Shown one piece after another: positions 15,891 through 28,540 of a stretch of DNA of 64,000 bases. The stretch lies in NCBI GenBank assembly GCA_902789735.1, contig CADAOZ010000005.1:1-64000 (forward strand), given 5' to 3'. Each line of letters begins with the position of its first letter. The stretch's first letter is position 1. Source of the stretch: an uncultured Lachnospiraceae bacterium. Lineage in GTDB: Bacteria; Bacillota; Clostridia; Lachnospirales; Lachnospiraceae. The translations under genes and the position numbers were made by a program. The notes beneath the pieces were generated by a model. It did no database searches. It saw only the letters and a program-made list of their open reading frames with translations, and was not told the DNA's origin.

Positions 15891-18120
15891 GGACACGGTC
15901 CTCCAGTCCTGTATTCCGGCTGTTATGCCTGACATTGGCGGTCATGGACCTGACGGTATCCCGGCTGCCCAGGAGCACGGCGCAGCGGCGGGCCCTGGTC
16001 ACGGCGGTATACAGCAGATTCCTGGTAAAGAGACTGGCGGGTCCGGACAGGAGAGGCATGATGACCGCCGGATATTCCGTACCCTGGGATTTATGGACCG
16101 TCACCGCGTAGGCCAGGTCCAGATCCTCCAGATCGGAAAAGGGATACTCCACGACCCTCTCATCGTCAAAGCAGACGACCATGGTCTCCGCAGGCTCCCG
16201 GATCTCCAGAATCCGGCCGCAGTCCCCGTTAAAGATTCCGGTCCCCTGTTCCAGGGCAATGTCAAAATTGCCGGTGATCTTCCATTCCATCTGGTAATTA
16301 TTGCGGGTCTGCATGACTTTGTCGCCCACCCGGTAGACCGTATCCCGGAAGGTATACTCGGCCCTGCCCCGCCGGGGCGGATTGAGTACGCTCTGCAGGA
16401 CCTCATTGAGCTTTTCCACGCCCAGGGCCCCCTTGCGCATGGGGGTCAGGACCTGGATCTCCTCCGTCCGGCAGCCCACATAGCCCGGCAGCATGGAAGT
16501 CATCAGTTCGACCATGTGCTTGTAGATGACCTGGGGATCCGACCGCTCCAGAAAAAAGAAATCCCTGCTCCGGTTGTCCAGACGGGGCATTTCTCCCCGC
16601 AGAATCCGGTGGGCGTTCATGACAATATCGCTTTCCGCCGCCTGGCGGAAGATTTTTTCCAGCATGACTGTTGGAAAGGCGGCGGAACTGATCAGATCGC
16701 GGAGTACATTGCCGGGTCCTACACTGGGCAGCTGGTTGACATCCCCGACCATGATCAGCCGGGTCCCGGGCAGGATGGCGGACAGGAGGGCGTGCATCAG
16801 GTACATATCCACCATGGACATTTCGTCTATGATGATGGCGTCCGCTTCCAGAGGATTGTCCCTGTCTTTCTCAAAATCGGAAAAAGCCCCTGCCGGGTCC
16901 TCCTGCCGGTCCTCTTTTTTGTCCTGACCGCCCCGGACGCCCAGCAGGCGGTGGATGGTCATGGCCTCCCGTCCGGTGGCCTCCGCCATGCGGCGGGCCG
17001 CCCGGCCTGTGGGAGCCGCCAGCAGGACGTCCATGTTCTCCGCTTCAAAATAATGGATGATCGTATTGATGGTGGTCGTTTTGCCGGTCCCGGGGCCGCC
17101 CGAGAGCAGCAGCAGGGTACGGTCGGCGGCCATGCGTACCGCCTTTCTCTGCAGATCGTCCAGGGCGATACCTTCTTCTTTTTCCAGCCTGCGGATCCGT
17201 TTGTCCGGATCCATATCTCCCCCATCCACCGGCAGGGCGCTGTCCAGCTCCGCCAGCATCCGGGCGATCTGCTGTTCTTTGCGCCAGGCGGCGGCCGTGT
17301 AGACCTGGGCCGTACCTTCCCTGACTTTGCTGCGGAGCCTGCGGTCCACGATCAGGTTGGTCAGGTGGACCCCCAGTTCCTCCGCAGGCAGGTCCAGCAG
17401 GCCTGCAGTCCGGGCCAGAACCGCCTCCATGGGCAGCCAGGTGGAACCCTCCGCCAGGGCCTGGGACATGGTATAGAGGATGCCGCTGCGGATCCGGAAC
17501 TCCGAATCCGGCCGGATCCCCAGCCGGGCCGCGATTTTGTCCGCCGTCAGGAAACCGATGCCCCGGATATCCTCCGCCAGCCGGTAGGGGTTCTCCTTGA
17601 GGACAGAATAGAGACGGATCCCGTAAGTCTTCCAGATCTTCAGGGCCTGACGGCTGCCGATCCCGTAGGTCTGCAGAAAGAGCATGGCGTCCTGCAGGTC
17701 CTTTTTGCCCTCCAGCTGGGCAGCGATCTCCCGGGCTTTGCGGTCGCTGATGCCCTTGACCTCCGAAAGGCGCTCCGGTTCCTCATTCATGATCCGGATC
17801 GTTTCCTCTCCGAAGGCCCGGATGATCCGGCGGGCCAGGGCCTCCCCGATCCCCTTGACGGCACCGGAGGAGAGATAGCGGAACATGGCCTGGGTGGTTT
17901 CCGGCGGGACCATCCGGTAGTCCCGGACCCGGAACTGGTCCCCGTAGACCTGGTGGCTGGTATATTCCCCGGTCAGCCGGCAGCCCTCTCCCTGGGATAT
18001 GGCAGGCGGGAAGCCGACACAGGTGATCCTGTCCTCTTCCGTCTCCACTTCAAAGACGGTGTAGGCGTTCTCTTCGTTCCTGTATATGATGTTGTAGATA
18101 TATCCGCTGATTTCCTGCAT
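15787..18120 (-). CDS. recD2: RecD2-type ATP-dependent DNA helicase
   Basis: 5'-3' SF1B helicase of the RecD2/YrrC family (not part of RecBCD). The 777-aa protein has an N-terminal OB-like region, helix-hairpin-helix elements (about 80-195, e.g. VKGISDRKAREIAAQL and IRGIGFLTADKIAARLG), Walker A GGPGTGKTTT (341-350), DEXX-type IIDEMSMVD and the C-terminal LAYAVTVHKSQGTEYP motif. Family roles are replication fork maintenance and mismatch repair. It follows uvrA by 80 bp, probably in the same operon. Its C-terminal tail overlaps comF out of frame. Confidence 0.95.
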   Translation of the reverse strand: MQEISGYIYNIIYRNEENAYTVFEVETEEDRITCVGFPPAISQGEGCRLTGEYTSHQVYGDQFRVRDYRMVPPETTQAMFRYLSSGAVKGIGEALARRIIRAFGEETIRIMNEEPERLSEVKGISDRKAREIAAQLEGKKDLQDAMLFLQTYGIGSRQALKIWKTYGIRLYSVLKENPYRLAEDIRGIGFLTADKIAARLGIRPDSEFRIRSGILYTMSQALAEGSTWLPMEAVLARTAGLLDLPAEELGVHLTNLIVDRRLRSKVREGTAQVYTAAAWRKEQQIARMLAELDSALPVDGGDMDPDKRIRRLEKEEGIALDDLQRKAVRMAADRTLLLLSGGPGTGKTTTINTIIHYFEAENMDVLLAAPTGRAARRMAEATGREAMTIHRLLGVRGGQDKKEDRQEDPAGAFSDFEKDRDNPLEADAIIIDEMSMVDMYLMHALLSAILPGTRLIMVGDVNQLPSVGPGNVLRDLISSAAFPTVMLEKIFRQAAESDIVMNAHRILRGEMPRLDNRSRDFFFLERSDPQVIYKHMVELMTSMLPGYVGCRTEEIQVLTPMRKGALGVEKLNEVLQSVLNPPRRGRAEYTFRDTVYRVGDKVMQTRNNYQMEWKITGNFDIALEQGTGIFNGDCGRILEIREPAETMVVCFDDERVVEYPFSDLEDLDLAYAVTVHKSQGTEYPAVIMPLLSGPASLFTRNLLYTAVTRARRCAVLLGSRDTVRSMTANVRHNSRNTGLEDRVHEITGIYEDKREPVTEPVPESGPGSLFSQEMSGL

Positions 18121-18200
18121 ATACGCCTGCTGTTTCCGGTCAGCCGTCTGATTTCCGGTCCTGCCGGTCTTTCTCCGTCATGATGTGCAAGTACTTCCGG

Positions 18201-21158
<2,958 letters not shown>

Positions 21159-21201
21159 ATATCTCTTCTATCCTTTATTGTGGCGCCGGTCCGGAAGGCC
21201 C

Positions 21202-23196
21202 TCACTTGCCTCCCTCTATCTCCAGCAGGTGTTTTTTGAGCTCGATCATACGGTCGCGCAGTTCGGCGGCTGCCTCGAAATTGAGGTCGGCAGCGGCCCG
21301 CCGCATCTTCTTCTCCACATCGGCAATCAGCTTCTTCAGCTCGCCCGCATCCATGGATTCAGGGTCCTTTTCAAAGCGGACCTGTTCCTGCGCGATTTCT
21401 TTGGAGATGGTGATCAGGTCACGGACTGCCTTTTTGATGGTCTGGGGCGTAATGCCGTGTTCCTCATTATAGGCGTTCTGCAGACGGCGGCGCCTCTGTG
21501 TCTCCTCAATGGCCCGCCGCATGGAATCGGTCATGTTGTCGGCGTACATGATGACCCGGCCCTCGGCGTTCCTGGCGGCCCGGCCTATGGTCTGGACCAG
21601 GGAGGTCTCCGAACGCAGGAATCCCTCTTTATCCGCGTCCAGGATCACCACCAGGGCAATCTCGGGGATATCCAGGCCCTCCCGCAGCAGGTTGATGCCG
21701 ACCAGCACATCGAAGACATCCAGGCGCATATCCCGGATGATCTGGGACCGTTCCAGGGTATCGATGTCCGAGTGCAGATAACGGACCCGGATTCCGGCGC
21801 CGGCCAGGTAATCGGTCAGGTCCTCCGCCATCTTTTTGGTCAGGGTAGTGACCAGTACCTTGTGACCGGCCGCCACCGTTTCCCGGACTTCGCCGATCAG
21901 GTCGTCGATCTGGCCTTCCACCGGGCGCACATCGATCTCGGGATCCAGCAGGCCGGTGGGGCGGATGATCTGTTCCGTCCGCAGCAGCTCATGGTCTTCT
22001 TCATAAGGGCCCGGCGTGGCTGAAACAAAGAGCAGCTGGTCGATATGCTGCTCAAATTCCTCAAAGCTGAGGGGCCGGTTGTCCAGAGCCGAGGGCAGGC
22101 GGAAGCCGTAATCCACCAGGGTCTGCTTCCTGGACCGGTCTCCGTGGTACATGGCCCCGATCTGAGGGACGGTCATGTGGGACTCGTCGATGATGATCAG
22201 GTAATCCCGGTCAAAGAAATCCATCAGGGTCAGGGGCGGTTCTCCGGGCTTCATGAAATTCAGGTGGCGGGAATAGTTCTCGATGCCGGAGCAGAAGCCT
22301 GTCTCCCGCATCATTTCGATGTCAAAGTTGGTCCGCTCGGAGATCCTCTGGGCCTCCAGCAGCTTGTCCTCGCCCTTGAAATAGAGAATCCGCTCCTTCA
22401 GTTCCTGCTCGATATTGTCACAGGCCCGGTTGATCTTTTCCTGGGGGACCACATAGTGGGAGGCCGGATAGATCATGACGTGCTCCAGGGTGGCATGCAG
22501 ACGGCCGGTCAGCTGGTCCACTTCACAGATCCGGTCGATCTCATCCCCGAACCATTCCAGACGGATCAGGTAATCACCGCCCTGGGCCGGATAGAGCTCC
22601 AGGGTGTCGCCGCGGACCCGGAAATTGCAGCGGTCCAGGGCCATATCGTTACGGGTGTACTGGATGGAGATCAGGTCACGGATGACCTCGTCCCTGTCCC
22701 GGGACATGCCGGGCCGCAGGGAAATGGACATGCCCTTGAATTCCTCCGGGCTGCCCAGGCCGTAGATACAGGAGACGCTGGCCACGACGACCACATCCCG
22801 GCGCTCGGCCAGGGACGCGGTGGCGGACAGGCGCAGCTTGTCAATCTCGTCATTGATGGCCGAGTCCTTGGCGATATAGGTATCGCTGGAGGGCACATAA
22901 GCCTCCGGCTGGTAATAATCATAATAGGAAACAAAATATTCCACGGCGTTCTCCGGAAAGAACTCCTTCATCTCCCCGTAGAGCTGGCCGGCCAGAGTCT
23001 TGTTATGGGAAATGATCAGGGTCGGCTTGTTCAGGGCCGCGATGACATTGGCCATCGTGAAGGTCTTGCCCGACCCCGTTACGCCCAGAAGGGTCTGGAA
23101 CTGATTTCCCTCCCGGAAGCCCCTGACCAGGTCTTCGATGGCGGCCGGCTGGTCTCCCGTGGGCTGATATTCGGAATGCAGTACAAAATGATCCAT
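21202..23196 (-). CDS. uvrB: Excinuclease ABC subunit B
   Basis: Helicase-like damage verification subunit of nucleotide excision repair. From ATG 23196 it has 664 aa. The start follows a strong GGAGGAAGCC; an upstream in-frame extension to 23268 lies over the promoter and is rejected. Visible features are Walker A GVTGSGKT near the N-terminus, the beta-hairpin region ([20 protein letters not shown]), DEAD-like [15 protein letters not shown] (motif VI), and the C-terminal UVR motif ([19 protein letters not shown]) that binds UvrC. First gene of uvrB-uvrA-recD2-comF. Confidence 0.98.
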   Translation of the reverse strand: MDHFVLHSEYQPTGDQPAAIEDLVRGFREGNQFQTLLGVTGSGKTFTMANVIAALNKPTLIISHNKTLAGQLYGEMKEFFPENAVEYFVSYYDYYQPEAYVPSSDTYIAKDSAINDEIDKLRLSATASLAERRDVVVVASVSCIYGLGSPEEFKGMSISLRPGMSRDRDEVIRDLISIQYTRNDMALDRCNFRVRGDTLELYPAQGGDYLIRLEWFGDEIDRICEVDQLTGRLHATLEHVMIYPASHYVVPQEKINRACDNIEQELKERILYFKGEDKLLEAQRISERTNFDIEMMRETGFCSGIENYSRHLNFMKPGEPPLTLMDFFDRDYLIIIDESHMTVPQIGAMYHGDRSRKQTLVDYGFRLPSALDNRPLSFEEFEQHIDQLLFVSATPGPYEEDHELLRTEQIIRPTGLLDPEIDVRPVEGQIDDLIGEVRETVAAGHKVLVTTLTKKMAEDLTDYLAGAGIRVRYLHSDIDTLERSQIIRDMRLDVFDVLVGINLLREGLDIPEIALVVILDADKEGFLRSETSLVQTIGRAARNAEGRVIMYADNMTDSMRRAIEETQRRRRLQNAYNEEHGITPQTIKKAVRDLITISKEIAQEQVRFEKDPESMDAGELKKLIADVEKKMRRAAADLNFEAAAELRDRMIELKKHLLEIEGGK

Positions 23197-23218
23197 GGCT
23201 TCCTCCTGCGGACACAGT

Positions 23219-23268
23219 GAACATTCATTCGGGTCATTACAGTATACCATAAGAAGAAATTTTCGCAA
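23219..23268 (-). promoter_or_regulatory. uvrB promoter with LexA (SOS) box
   Basis: On the minus strand -35 TTGCGA (23263-23268), a 16-bp spacer and -10 TATACT (23241-23246). Immediately downstream (23219-23230) lies GAACATTCATTC on the plus strand, one mismatch from the Firmicutes LexA/DinR consensus GAAC-N4-GTTC, where it would block transcription start. Confidence 0.75.
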
Positions 23269-23330
23269 ATCTTTCGGTGGGGATTTTGCGGGATGAACCG
23301 GGAAGTCAGACTATCCGGTTCACTTTACAG

Positions 23331-23367
23331 AAAAATCTCTGCGGCATAGCTTTTATGCCGCAGAGAT
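23331..23367 (-). terminator. Terminator of the zinc-ribbon gene
   Basis: A 14-bp stem ATCTCTGCGGCATA/TATGCCGCAGAGAT with 5-nt loop, followed on the minus strand by TTTTTC. Confidence 0.92.
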
Positions 23368-23395
23368 TCCGTACAGAAAGATTCTGATTGGTTAT

Positions 23396-24811
23396 TTATT
23401 TGGGCCGGCTGCCGCCATGGCCTGTGGGCCTGCCCGCGGGCCGGCTTCCCGGCTGGCCTCCCGGCCGGTTTCCGGCCGTGCCTCCGGGCTTTGCCTGGGG
23501 ATCCACCCTCTGGATGGTCCTCCGGGTCTCCGTAGTGTTCAGGTAGGTATCTTCCTTCCTGTGCAGCTGCAGGCCGCCTTCCTCCACATAACGTTCGGCC
23601 GAATGTTTACGGGCCACCGGCTTCATCTGGCTTTGCAGGACCAGGGCCGTAATGGCTGCCACGATCAGGCCGCCGATCAGGCCGTAGGCCAGTTCCTCAC
23701 TCATTAGATAGATCAGGCCGCATACGGCCGCGAAGACACCGAGGAACCAGGCTGCCAGTTTGGGCGTGGAGACCGGCAGATCGCCGATCATCTGTCCGCT
23801 CTGGCCGTTCATGGCAAAGAGGTAGTTCTGGTTGTTCCATCTGGTGCTGAGCAGCCAGACCGGCAGCATGGCGTACTGTACCCTGTCGCTGTGGATCCTC
23901 TCCTCCTGACTGGTCACATTGACGCTGGTATAGCCTGTGACCGTCTGGCGCAGGGCGCTGCGGGCGGTATTCACGGCCCGCTCTCTGGCCCGGTCCCGGC
24001 ATTTGTCCTGACTGACATCATATTTATCCGCCAGATAGCCGGGCATATACGCCATGGAAAAAGGCTTGAGCTCTTTATAATTATAGGGTTCGATCGAATC
24101 CATCAGGTCATCCGGCATATGGGTGGACGCGTCCACGGGAATCCCGGAAAAGCGGAGTGTACCGCTCCGCTCACCGTTAAAGTGCTCGGTCTGGGTGATC
24201 TCCACGTCTCCCTGCTGCATGACACGCCTTCGTTCCATCCGGTAGGAGGCCCGGGCATCCACGCTGCCGTTATAAAGCCAGAAGGGAACATATACGCCCT
24301 TGACCTCCTCAATGTGATTGCCGGCCGTAAAGGACCCGGGCAGGAGGAGTTTTCCCTTGTAATAGGAGGTCAGGGTATTGACCGCGTCCTGTTTGTTCCT
24401 GGCAAAGGGAATGACGTAATCGGGTTTGAGCATGCCGGAAAACTGGCCGGGTATAATGGCCGGGTTGCCGCAGTAGGGACAGCTGGTGGCTGCGGTATTG
24501 GCGTCACAGACCAGTTCCGCCCCGCAGGCCGTGCAGTTGTAGGCGTGCATACCGGCCTCGTTCCATTCCTGGGAGGATTCCGTCCCCATCGCCTGGTCCT
24601 GCGCAGCCTGCTCTTCTGCTTTTTTATGGGCTTCCGCCGCCTGTGCGGAAGCCTCCGCTGCCCTGCGGTTGGCGTCCGCGTACATCTTCTCAATCTCGGC
24701 GGTCTCAAATACGCTTTCGCAGAAATCGCATTTCAGTTTTCCGAGCGTAGAATCAAAATGCAGTGGGCCGGTACAGGCCGGACACTGGTAATTGGTTACC
24801 TGTTCTGGCAT
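23396..24811 (-). CDS. TFIIB-type zinc-ribbon membrane protein
   Basis: 471 aa. The N-terminus has a zinc ribbon (CPAC ... CDFC, about 10-35), then an Ala/Glu-rich likely coiled coil (about 40-75) and a second ribbon (CTAC ... CPYC). A beta-rich middle follows, then two hydrophobic segments (about 350-390), and a Gly/Pro/Arg-rich low-complexity tail (about 445-471). It belongs to the group annotated as TFIIB-type zinc ribbon-containing proteins, common in Lachnospiraceae next to an SPFH/virion-core-like protein, as here (25 bp apart). Function unknown. Ends at a strong terminator, so the SPFH gene and this one form a two-gene operon. Confidence 0.85.
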   Translation of the reverse strand: MPEQVTNYQCPACTGPLHFDSTLGKLKCDFCESVFETAEIEKMYADANRRAAEASAQAAEAHKKAEEQAAQDQAMGTESSQEWNEAGMHAYNCTACGAELVCDANTAATSCPYCGNPAIIPGQFSGMLKPDYVIPFARNKQDAVNTLTSYYKGKLLLPGSFTAGNHIEEVKGVYVPFWLYNGSVDARASYRMERRRVMQQGDVEITQTEHFNGERSGTLRFSGIPVDASTHMPDDLMDSIEPYNYKELKPFSMAYMPGYLADKYDVSQDKCRDRARERAVNTARSALRQTVTGYTSVNVTSQEERIHSDRVQYAMLPVWLLSTRWNNQNYLFAMNGQSGQMIGDLPVSTPKLAAWFLGVFAAVCGLIYLMSEELAYGLIGGLIVAAITALVLQSQMKPVARKHSAERYVEEGGLQLHRKEDTYLNTTETRRTIQRVDPQAKPGGTAGNRPGGQPGSRPAGRPTGHGGSRPK

Positions 24812-24835
24812 TGTTCCCCCTTTCTGTCAGTCTGT

Positions 24836-26056
24836 TCAGGGTCTGGGACTGCCGCAGTTGCCGCAGAACTTGCCGGTGTTGCCCTGCTGACCGCAGTTGG
24901 TGCAGATCCAGGCGCCGTTGTCAGCGGGTTTGGGACTGCCGCAGTTGCTGCAGAATTTGCCGGTATTGCCCTGCTGGCCGCAGTTGGTGCAGATCCAGGC
25001 GCCGGCAGGCTGCATCTGCGGCGGCTGCTGGGACTGCTGGGCCTGCTGGGCGCCCATCTGATACAGGGACTGGGCATTGAAGCCGCCGGCCTGCTGGGCC
25101 ATGTTCAGGCCCGCGAAGCCCATCATGGCGCCGTTGGGATTCTTGGCCGCGTCCTGCATGGCCTGGGCCTGGGCGCCGACCAGGGCCGCCGCGCCCATTT
25201 CGGCGTTGCGGTAGACCGCGTTCTTCTGCAGTTCCTTGATCATCTTTTCATCTTCTTCGGAGGCCTTGACGCTGTTGACGCCGAAGGTGACGATCTGGAT
25301 ACCATAGACCTGGCCCCACTTGGAGGACAGCTCTTCATTGAGGACCTGGGACATCTCACTGGTATGTCCGGGCAGGGAGCTGTAGCGGATGCCCATATCG
25401 GAGATCCTGGCAAAGGCAGGCTGCAGGGCTGTCAGCAGCTCACTCTTTAACTGGCTGGCGATCCGGTCACGGGTAAAGTCGCCGTCTACGTTGCCGCTGA
25501 TATTCTTATAGAAAAGCAGGGGATCCGAGATCCTGTAGCTGTATTCACCGAAGCACTTGACGGAGATATCCACGTCCAGTCCGATGTTCCTGTCCACAAC
25601 GCGGAAGGGAACCGGGGAGGCGGTGCCGTACTTGTTGCCCATGATGTTCCTGGTATTAAAATAGTAGACCCTCTGGTCTTTGGATGTCACGCCGCCGGCA
25701 GCGACACGGCCGACCAGCTCACTGAAGGTGTTCTTGATCCCTTCGCCCAGATTGCCGGAAAAGAGGCTGGGAGAGGTTCCTGTCTGATAGGTATAGACGC
25801 CGGGCTCCGCGCAGACATCCGCGACCGCGCCCTGATCGACGATGATCAGACACTGGCCGTCACTGACGACTACCGTAGATCCGTCCGTAATGACATTGTC
25901 ACTGCCGCCGCGGTTCATCAGACCGGTCTTGCCGTGATTGCGCTCGCCTTTGCGGGCCAGGACCTCCTGTCCCATGTCCTTACAGTAGAAAAACTCCTTC
26001 CACTGATCGCCGAGTACGGAGCTGACAGAAGCTGCTGCTGCTAAAATAAGTCCCAT
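24836..26056 (-). CDS. SPFH/Band-7 domain protein with C-terminal zinc ribbons
   Basis: 406 aa from the ATG at 26056, chosen for its Shine-Dalgarno AGAAGGAGGATCAT. The N-terminal half is an SPFH (YdjI/virion core protein-like) domain, including FFYCKDMGQEVLARKGERN and TFGVNSVKASEEDEKMIKEL. A Gln/Ala-rich linker follows (QMGAQQAQQSQQPPQMQP) and then two near-identical zinc ribbons (ICTNCGQQGNTGKFC) in tandem. In B. subtilis YdjI helps localise the PspA-like response (established for that protein); here the role is inferred at most. It is the first gene of a pair with the zinc-ribbon membrane protein. Confidence 0.85.
   Translation of the reverse strand: MGLILAAAASVSSVLGDQWKEFFYCKDMGQEVLARKGERNHGKTGLMNRGGSDNVITDGSTVVVSDGQCLIIVDQGAVADVCAEPGVYTYQTGTSPSLFSGNLGEGIKNTFSELVGRVAAGGVTSKDQRVYYFNTRNIMGNKYGTASPVPFRVVDRNIGLDVDISVKCFGEYSYRISDPLLFYKNISGNVDGDFTRDRIASQLKSELLTALQPAFARISDMGIRYSSLPGHTSEMSQVLNEELSSKWGQVYGIQIVTFGVNSVKASEEDEKMIKELQKNAVYRNAEMGAAALVGAQAQAMQDAAKNPNGAMMGFAGLNMAQQAGGFNAQSLYQMGAQQAQQSQQPPQMQPAGAWICTNCGQQGNTGKFCSNCGSPKPADNGAWICTNCGQQGNTGKFCGNCGSPRP
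24845..25003 (-). repeat. 87-bp tandem duplication encoding two zinc ribbons
   Basis: Two copies 87 bp (29 codons) apart, differing at a few mostly synonymous sites, encode the twin C-terminal zinc ribbons of the SPFH protein. Confidence 0.85.
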
Positions 26057-26177
26057 ATGATCCTCCTTCTGCAGAACCTGTCTGCAAAACAATTTAGTAT
26101 GAACATAATCATCTGCCGGTCCGGCAGGCGCCCGGCGGCCTGAAAGCCCCGTCCTGCCGTAAGCATTTTCAGGAAAT

Positions 26178-26183
26178 ATTATA
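26178..26183 (-). promoter_or_regulatory. Putative -10 box of the SPFH/zinc-ribbon operon
   Basis: The minus strand has TATAAT within CATATGATATAATATTTCC. No clear -35 is seen. It lies about 120 bp upstream of the start codon. Confidence 0.45.
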
Positions 26184-26295
26184 TCATATGTACAGGTCTC
26201 CTAACATGCGGTTTTGACTGCGGAAGCAGGCAAACTCTGTTAAGCCTCCGGAAAGCGGGCAGGGACGTCCCGGGAGACCGGGCTTTTGTCCACTC

Positions 26296-26472
26296 TTACA
26301 TCTGATGGCGGACCACGGCGTATTCATCCCCGTTACGGTAATAGGGGCAGTGATAATGGCGGTCCGACAGGAAACGGGCGTATTCATCCTCATCCATGTC
26401 CACATCGCAGACATAATCTTCATAATCCTGGTCATAAGTGTAAAAAGCGCATGTATCGCAGTCGTTTCCCAT
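26296..26472 (-). CDS. Small Cys- and Asp-rich protein (DUF6472-like)
   Basis: A 58-aa ORF starting MGNDCDTCAFYTYDQDYEDY, with a strongly acidic middle (VCDVDMDEDE) and ending YYRNGDEYAVVRHQM. Four Cys (CDTC, VCD, HCP) could bind a metal. I recall very similar short proteins in many Lachnospiraceae under the label DUF6472; the number is from memory. The start has an excellent Shine-Dalgarno (GGGGAGGAGAGCA). It sits alone between CotH and the SPFH operon. Function unknown. Confidence 0.85.
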   Translation of the reverse strand: MGNDCDTCAFYTYDQDYEDYVCDVDMDEDEYARFLSDRHYHCPYYRNGDEYAVVRHQM

Positions 26473-26582
26473 TGCTCTCCTCCCCTATGGTATTCCGCAC
26501 CACTTTTCTCCCGGATCCTCCGGCGCAGCCTGTCCATACGCGGATGCTCTTTTCCGCTCACGGGCCGGCCCCGGCACGGTCT

Positions 26583-28520
26583 TCAGGAGCCGCCCCGGAC
26601 AGGGGTCAGGATGACTTCCTTCTGATCGATGCGGGTGTCTCTGGTAACAGGCGTGCCGTCCGGCATCTCCCAGCCTGTGATCGGCTCATAAGTGACGCCG
26701 TATTCCAGGTTGGCCGCTTCTCCCGGCTGGTCGGCGGGATCGAATCCCAGGGGCCTGCCGGTCTTCACATAGCAGGAAATATTATAGTCCGTGTATTCAA
26801 AGATCACCCAGCTGTAGCTGTCGGGGTCCCGATAATAGTCGCAGACGAATTCGTCCCGTCCCCGCATCCAGCTGCGGATGCCGGCCACGTCTTCCTGCCA
26901 TTTCCGGACAGCCGCATCGGGATCCTCCGCGCCCCACCGGATCCGGTCCATGGCCACCGAGGAAGCCATGGCGTCAGCCTGCCGGGGCAGATCCTCTTTC
27001 AACAGCTGCAGCAGGGCCGGCCGGAAGCTGTCCAGATACAGCGCATCCGCTGTGGCTTTGAAACCCGGTTTGGCCATGAGCATACTCAGCCAGGCCCTTC
27101 TGGCGTTGCGGATCCACCGGCAGCGCTGGGTGGTCTGGGGCAGGTCCGCCCACCAGAGACGTCCCATACTCAGATCAAAATCCCAGACCGGACCCGCGTA
27201 CAGCAGGTCGTCCCCGTCTTTTTTATAAAAGAAAAAACTGTAATTCTCGGTATCATACTGGACCATGAATTCCTGCAGGATATACATGGCGGCCCAGGAG
27301 CGCTGGTCAAAACATTCCCGCCACTGCCGGCGTCCGGAAGACTTGCGCCGCATGTCGCTTTCCAGAAGGCTGGCCTCCGCGTCCCGGACCAGCGCACTGA
27401 TATACTCCATTTCCGCCCGGGTGCACTGCTCCGGACATTCCACCGAAATGTTGTTCCATTCTGTCAGGAACCAGCTGTCCTTGTCGGCGTATCTGCCGTC
27501 ACATTCCAGCAGATAGCCGCCGCTGATATCTTCCGGCTGTCCTTTCCAGGTGCAGTACTGCATGTCGTCCTGACCATCCTCCGTCACGGTCTTTACTGTG
27601 CCGGTGGGACTGCCGCCGCGGTTGTGCTGCTCATTCAGCCTGCCCAGATTCCGGATGCCGACAGATCCCCCATCCGCGTTGACCCGCTGGGCCAGCAGAT
27701 AGACGCCGTTGTAACGCCCGTTCAGATACAGATCCACAAAGCAGCATTCCGGCGTGTATTCCATTCCCATGGCCGCGGCCAGCTGATAGGCTGTCCAGCT
27801 GCGCAGCATGCTGGAATCCATGGTGTTGGATACCAGGGCCCATTTACTGGCCGGCGTCATGCCCAGCAGGCCGTCCGTTTCCTCCAGATTCAGACTGTAG
27901 GATTTCTTGTCCATGTCCCAGCTGGAATGGCCTCTGCCATGGATCCGGCAGCTGCCCCCGCTCTGCACCGCGCCATCCGCTGTCCGCACTGTATAGACCG
28001 CCGATTCCGTATAGGACCGGTCCGCGTTGATCCGCTTCATCCCCCCGCTCCGGGTCTCTATATAAACAGAAGGGGTACCGGATCCCTCCAGGAACAGGAT
28101 CTTTCCCTCCTCAAAGACGGTCCCCTTTTTCTCCAGGGATACCCGGTATGTATGGCCGGCAAAATCTTCCGGCAGGGGATCTCCGCTCCGCAGCCTTATC
28201 TCTCCGTCCAGGATCAGGGCATCAAAAGCGGAGAATGTCACCCGCAGGTCCATTCTCCCGGCGCCGGAAGGCAGCAGGGCTGTCCATTGATCCTGTTCCC
28301 CTCCTTCTGTCAGCATAAAGGATTGTCCTTCCGTGTTTTCCGCCCCGCCTGCCCGGGCAGCTGTCGTGATCCGGATCTGCGGAAAAAAGGAGGCCCGGAC
28401 CGGATCTGCATCCTTTTCTCCTTTTTCAGCTTCCATACCGATAAAAACCGGGATCAGCACAGCAAGAGGCAGAAAAACAAGCAGGAAACACAGCAGGGTC
28501 TGTCTGTTCCTGTTTTTCAT
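26583..28520 (-). CDS. CotH kinase family protein, exported
   Basis: 645 aa beginning with a signal anchor or signal peptide (basic MKNRNRQ, hydrophobic about 8-28). The CotH core is visible: RIHGRGHSSWDMDKKSYSL (nucleotide-binding part), KWALVSNTMDSSMLRSW, and PVWDFDLSMG (metal-binding Asp). CotH of B. subtilis is an atypical Ser kinase acting on spore coat proteins; homologues in non-spore-formers are linked to surface proteins. A beta-rich N-terminal domain (about 40-200) precedes the kinase. It is the last gene of S41-VTC-DUF4956-CotH. The start follows GTGGAGGCGATTT. Its substrate is not evident, and no coat genes are nearby. Confidence 0.9.
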   Translation of the reverse strand: MKNRNRQTLLCFLLVFLPLAVLIPVFIGMEAEKGEKDADPVRASFFPQIRITTAARAGGAENTEGQSFMLTEGGEQDQWTALLPSGAGRMDLRVTFSAFDALILDGEIRLRSGDPLPEDFAGHTYRVSLEKKGTVFEEGKILFLEGSGTPSVYIETRSGGMKRINADRSYTESAVYTVRTADGAVQSGGSCRIHGRGHSSWDMDKKSYSLNLEETDGLLGMTPASKWALVSNTMDSSMLRSWTAYQLAAAMGMEYTPECCFVDLYLNGRYNGVYLLAQRVNADGGSVGIRNLGRLNEQHNRGGSPTGTVKTVTEDGQDDMQYCTWKGQPEDISGGYLLECDGRYADKDSWFLTEWNNISVECPEQCTRAEMEYISALVRDAEASLLESDMRRKSSGRRQWRECFDQRSWAAMYILQEFMVQYDTENYSFFFYKKDGDDLLYAGPVWDFDLSMGRLWWADLPQTTQRCRWIRNARRAWLSMLMAKPGFKATADALYLDSFRPALLQLLKEDLPRQADAMASSVAMDRIRWGAEDPDAAVRKWQEDVAGIRSWMRGRDEFVCDYYRDPDSYSWVIFEYTDYNISCYVKTGRPLGFDPADQPGEAANLEYGVTYEPITGWEMPDGTPVTRDTRIDQKEVILTPVRGGS

Positions 28521-28540
28521 AAATCGCCTCCACAGGCAGG

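Noticed and set aside
15712..18183. 823-codon plus-strand open frame opposite recD2 and comF
   Set aside because: Shadow of RecD2, which carries all helicase motifs. It also spans two real genes on the opposite strand.
23197..23268. Upstream extension of uvrB
   Set aside because: The added residues cover the -10/-35 and LexA site; the ATG at 23196 has a perfect ribosome binding site and matches UvrB family starts.
26184..26561. 125-codon minus-strand frame overlapping the small Cys-rich gene
   Set aside because: A different frame over the same DNA encodes a 58-aa protein with a strong ribosome binding site and conserved-looking sequence; the longer frame is Met/Arg/Thr-rich shadow sequence.
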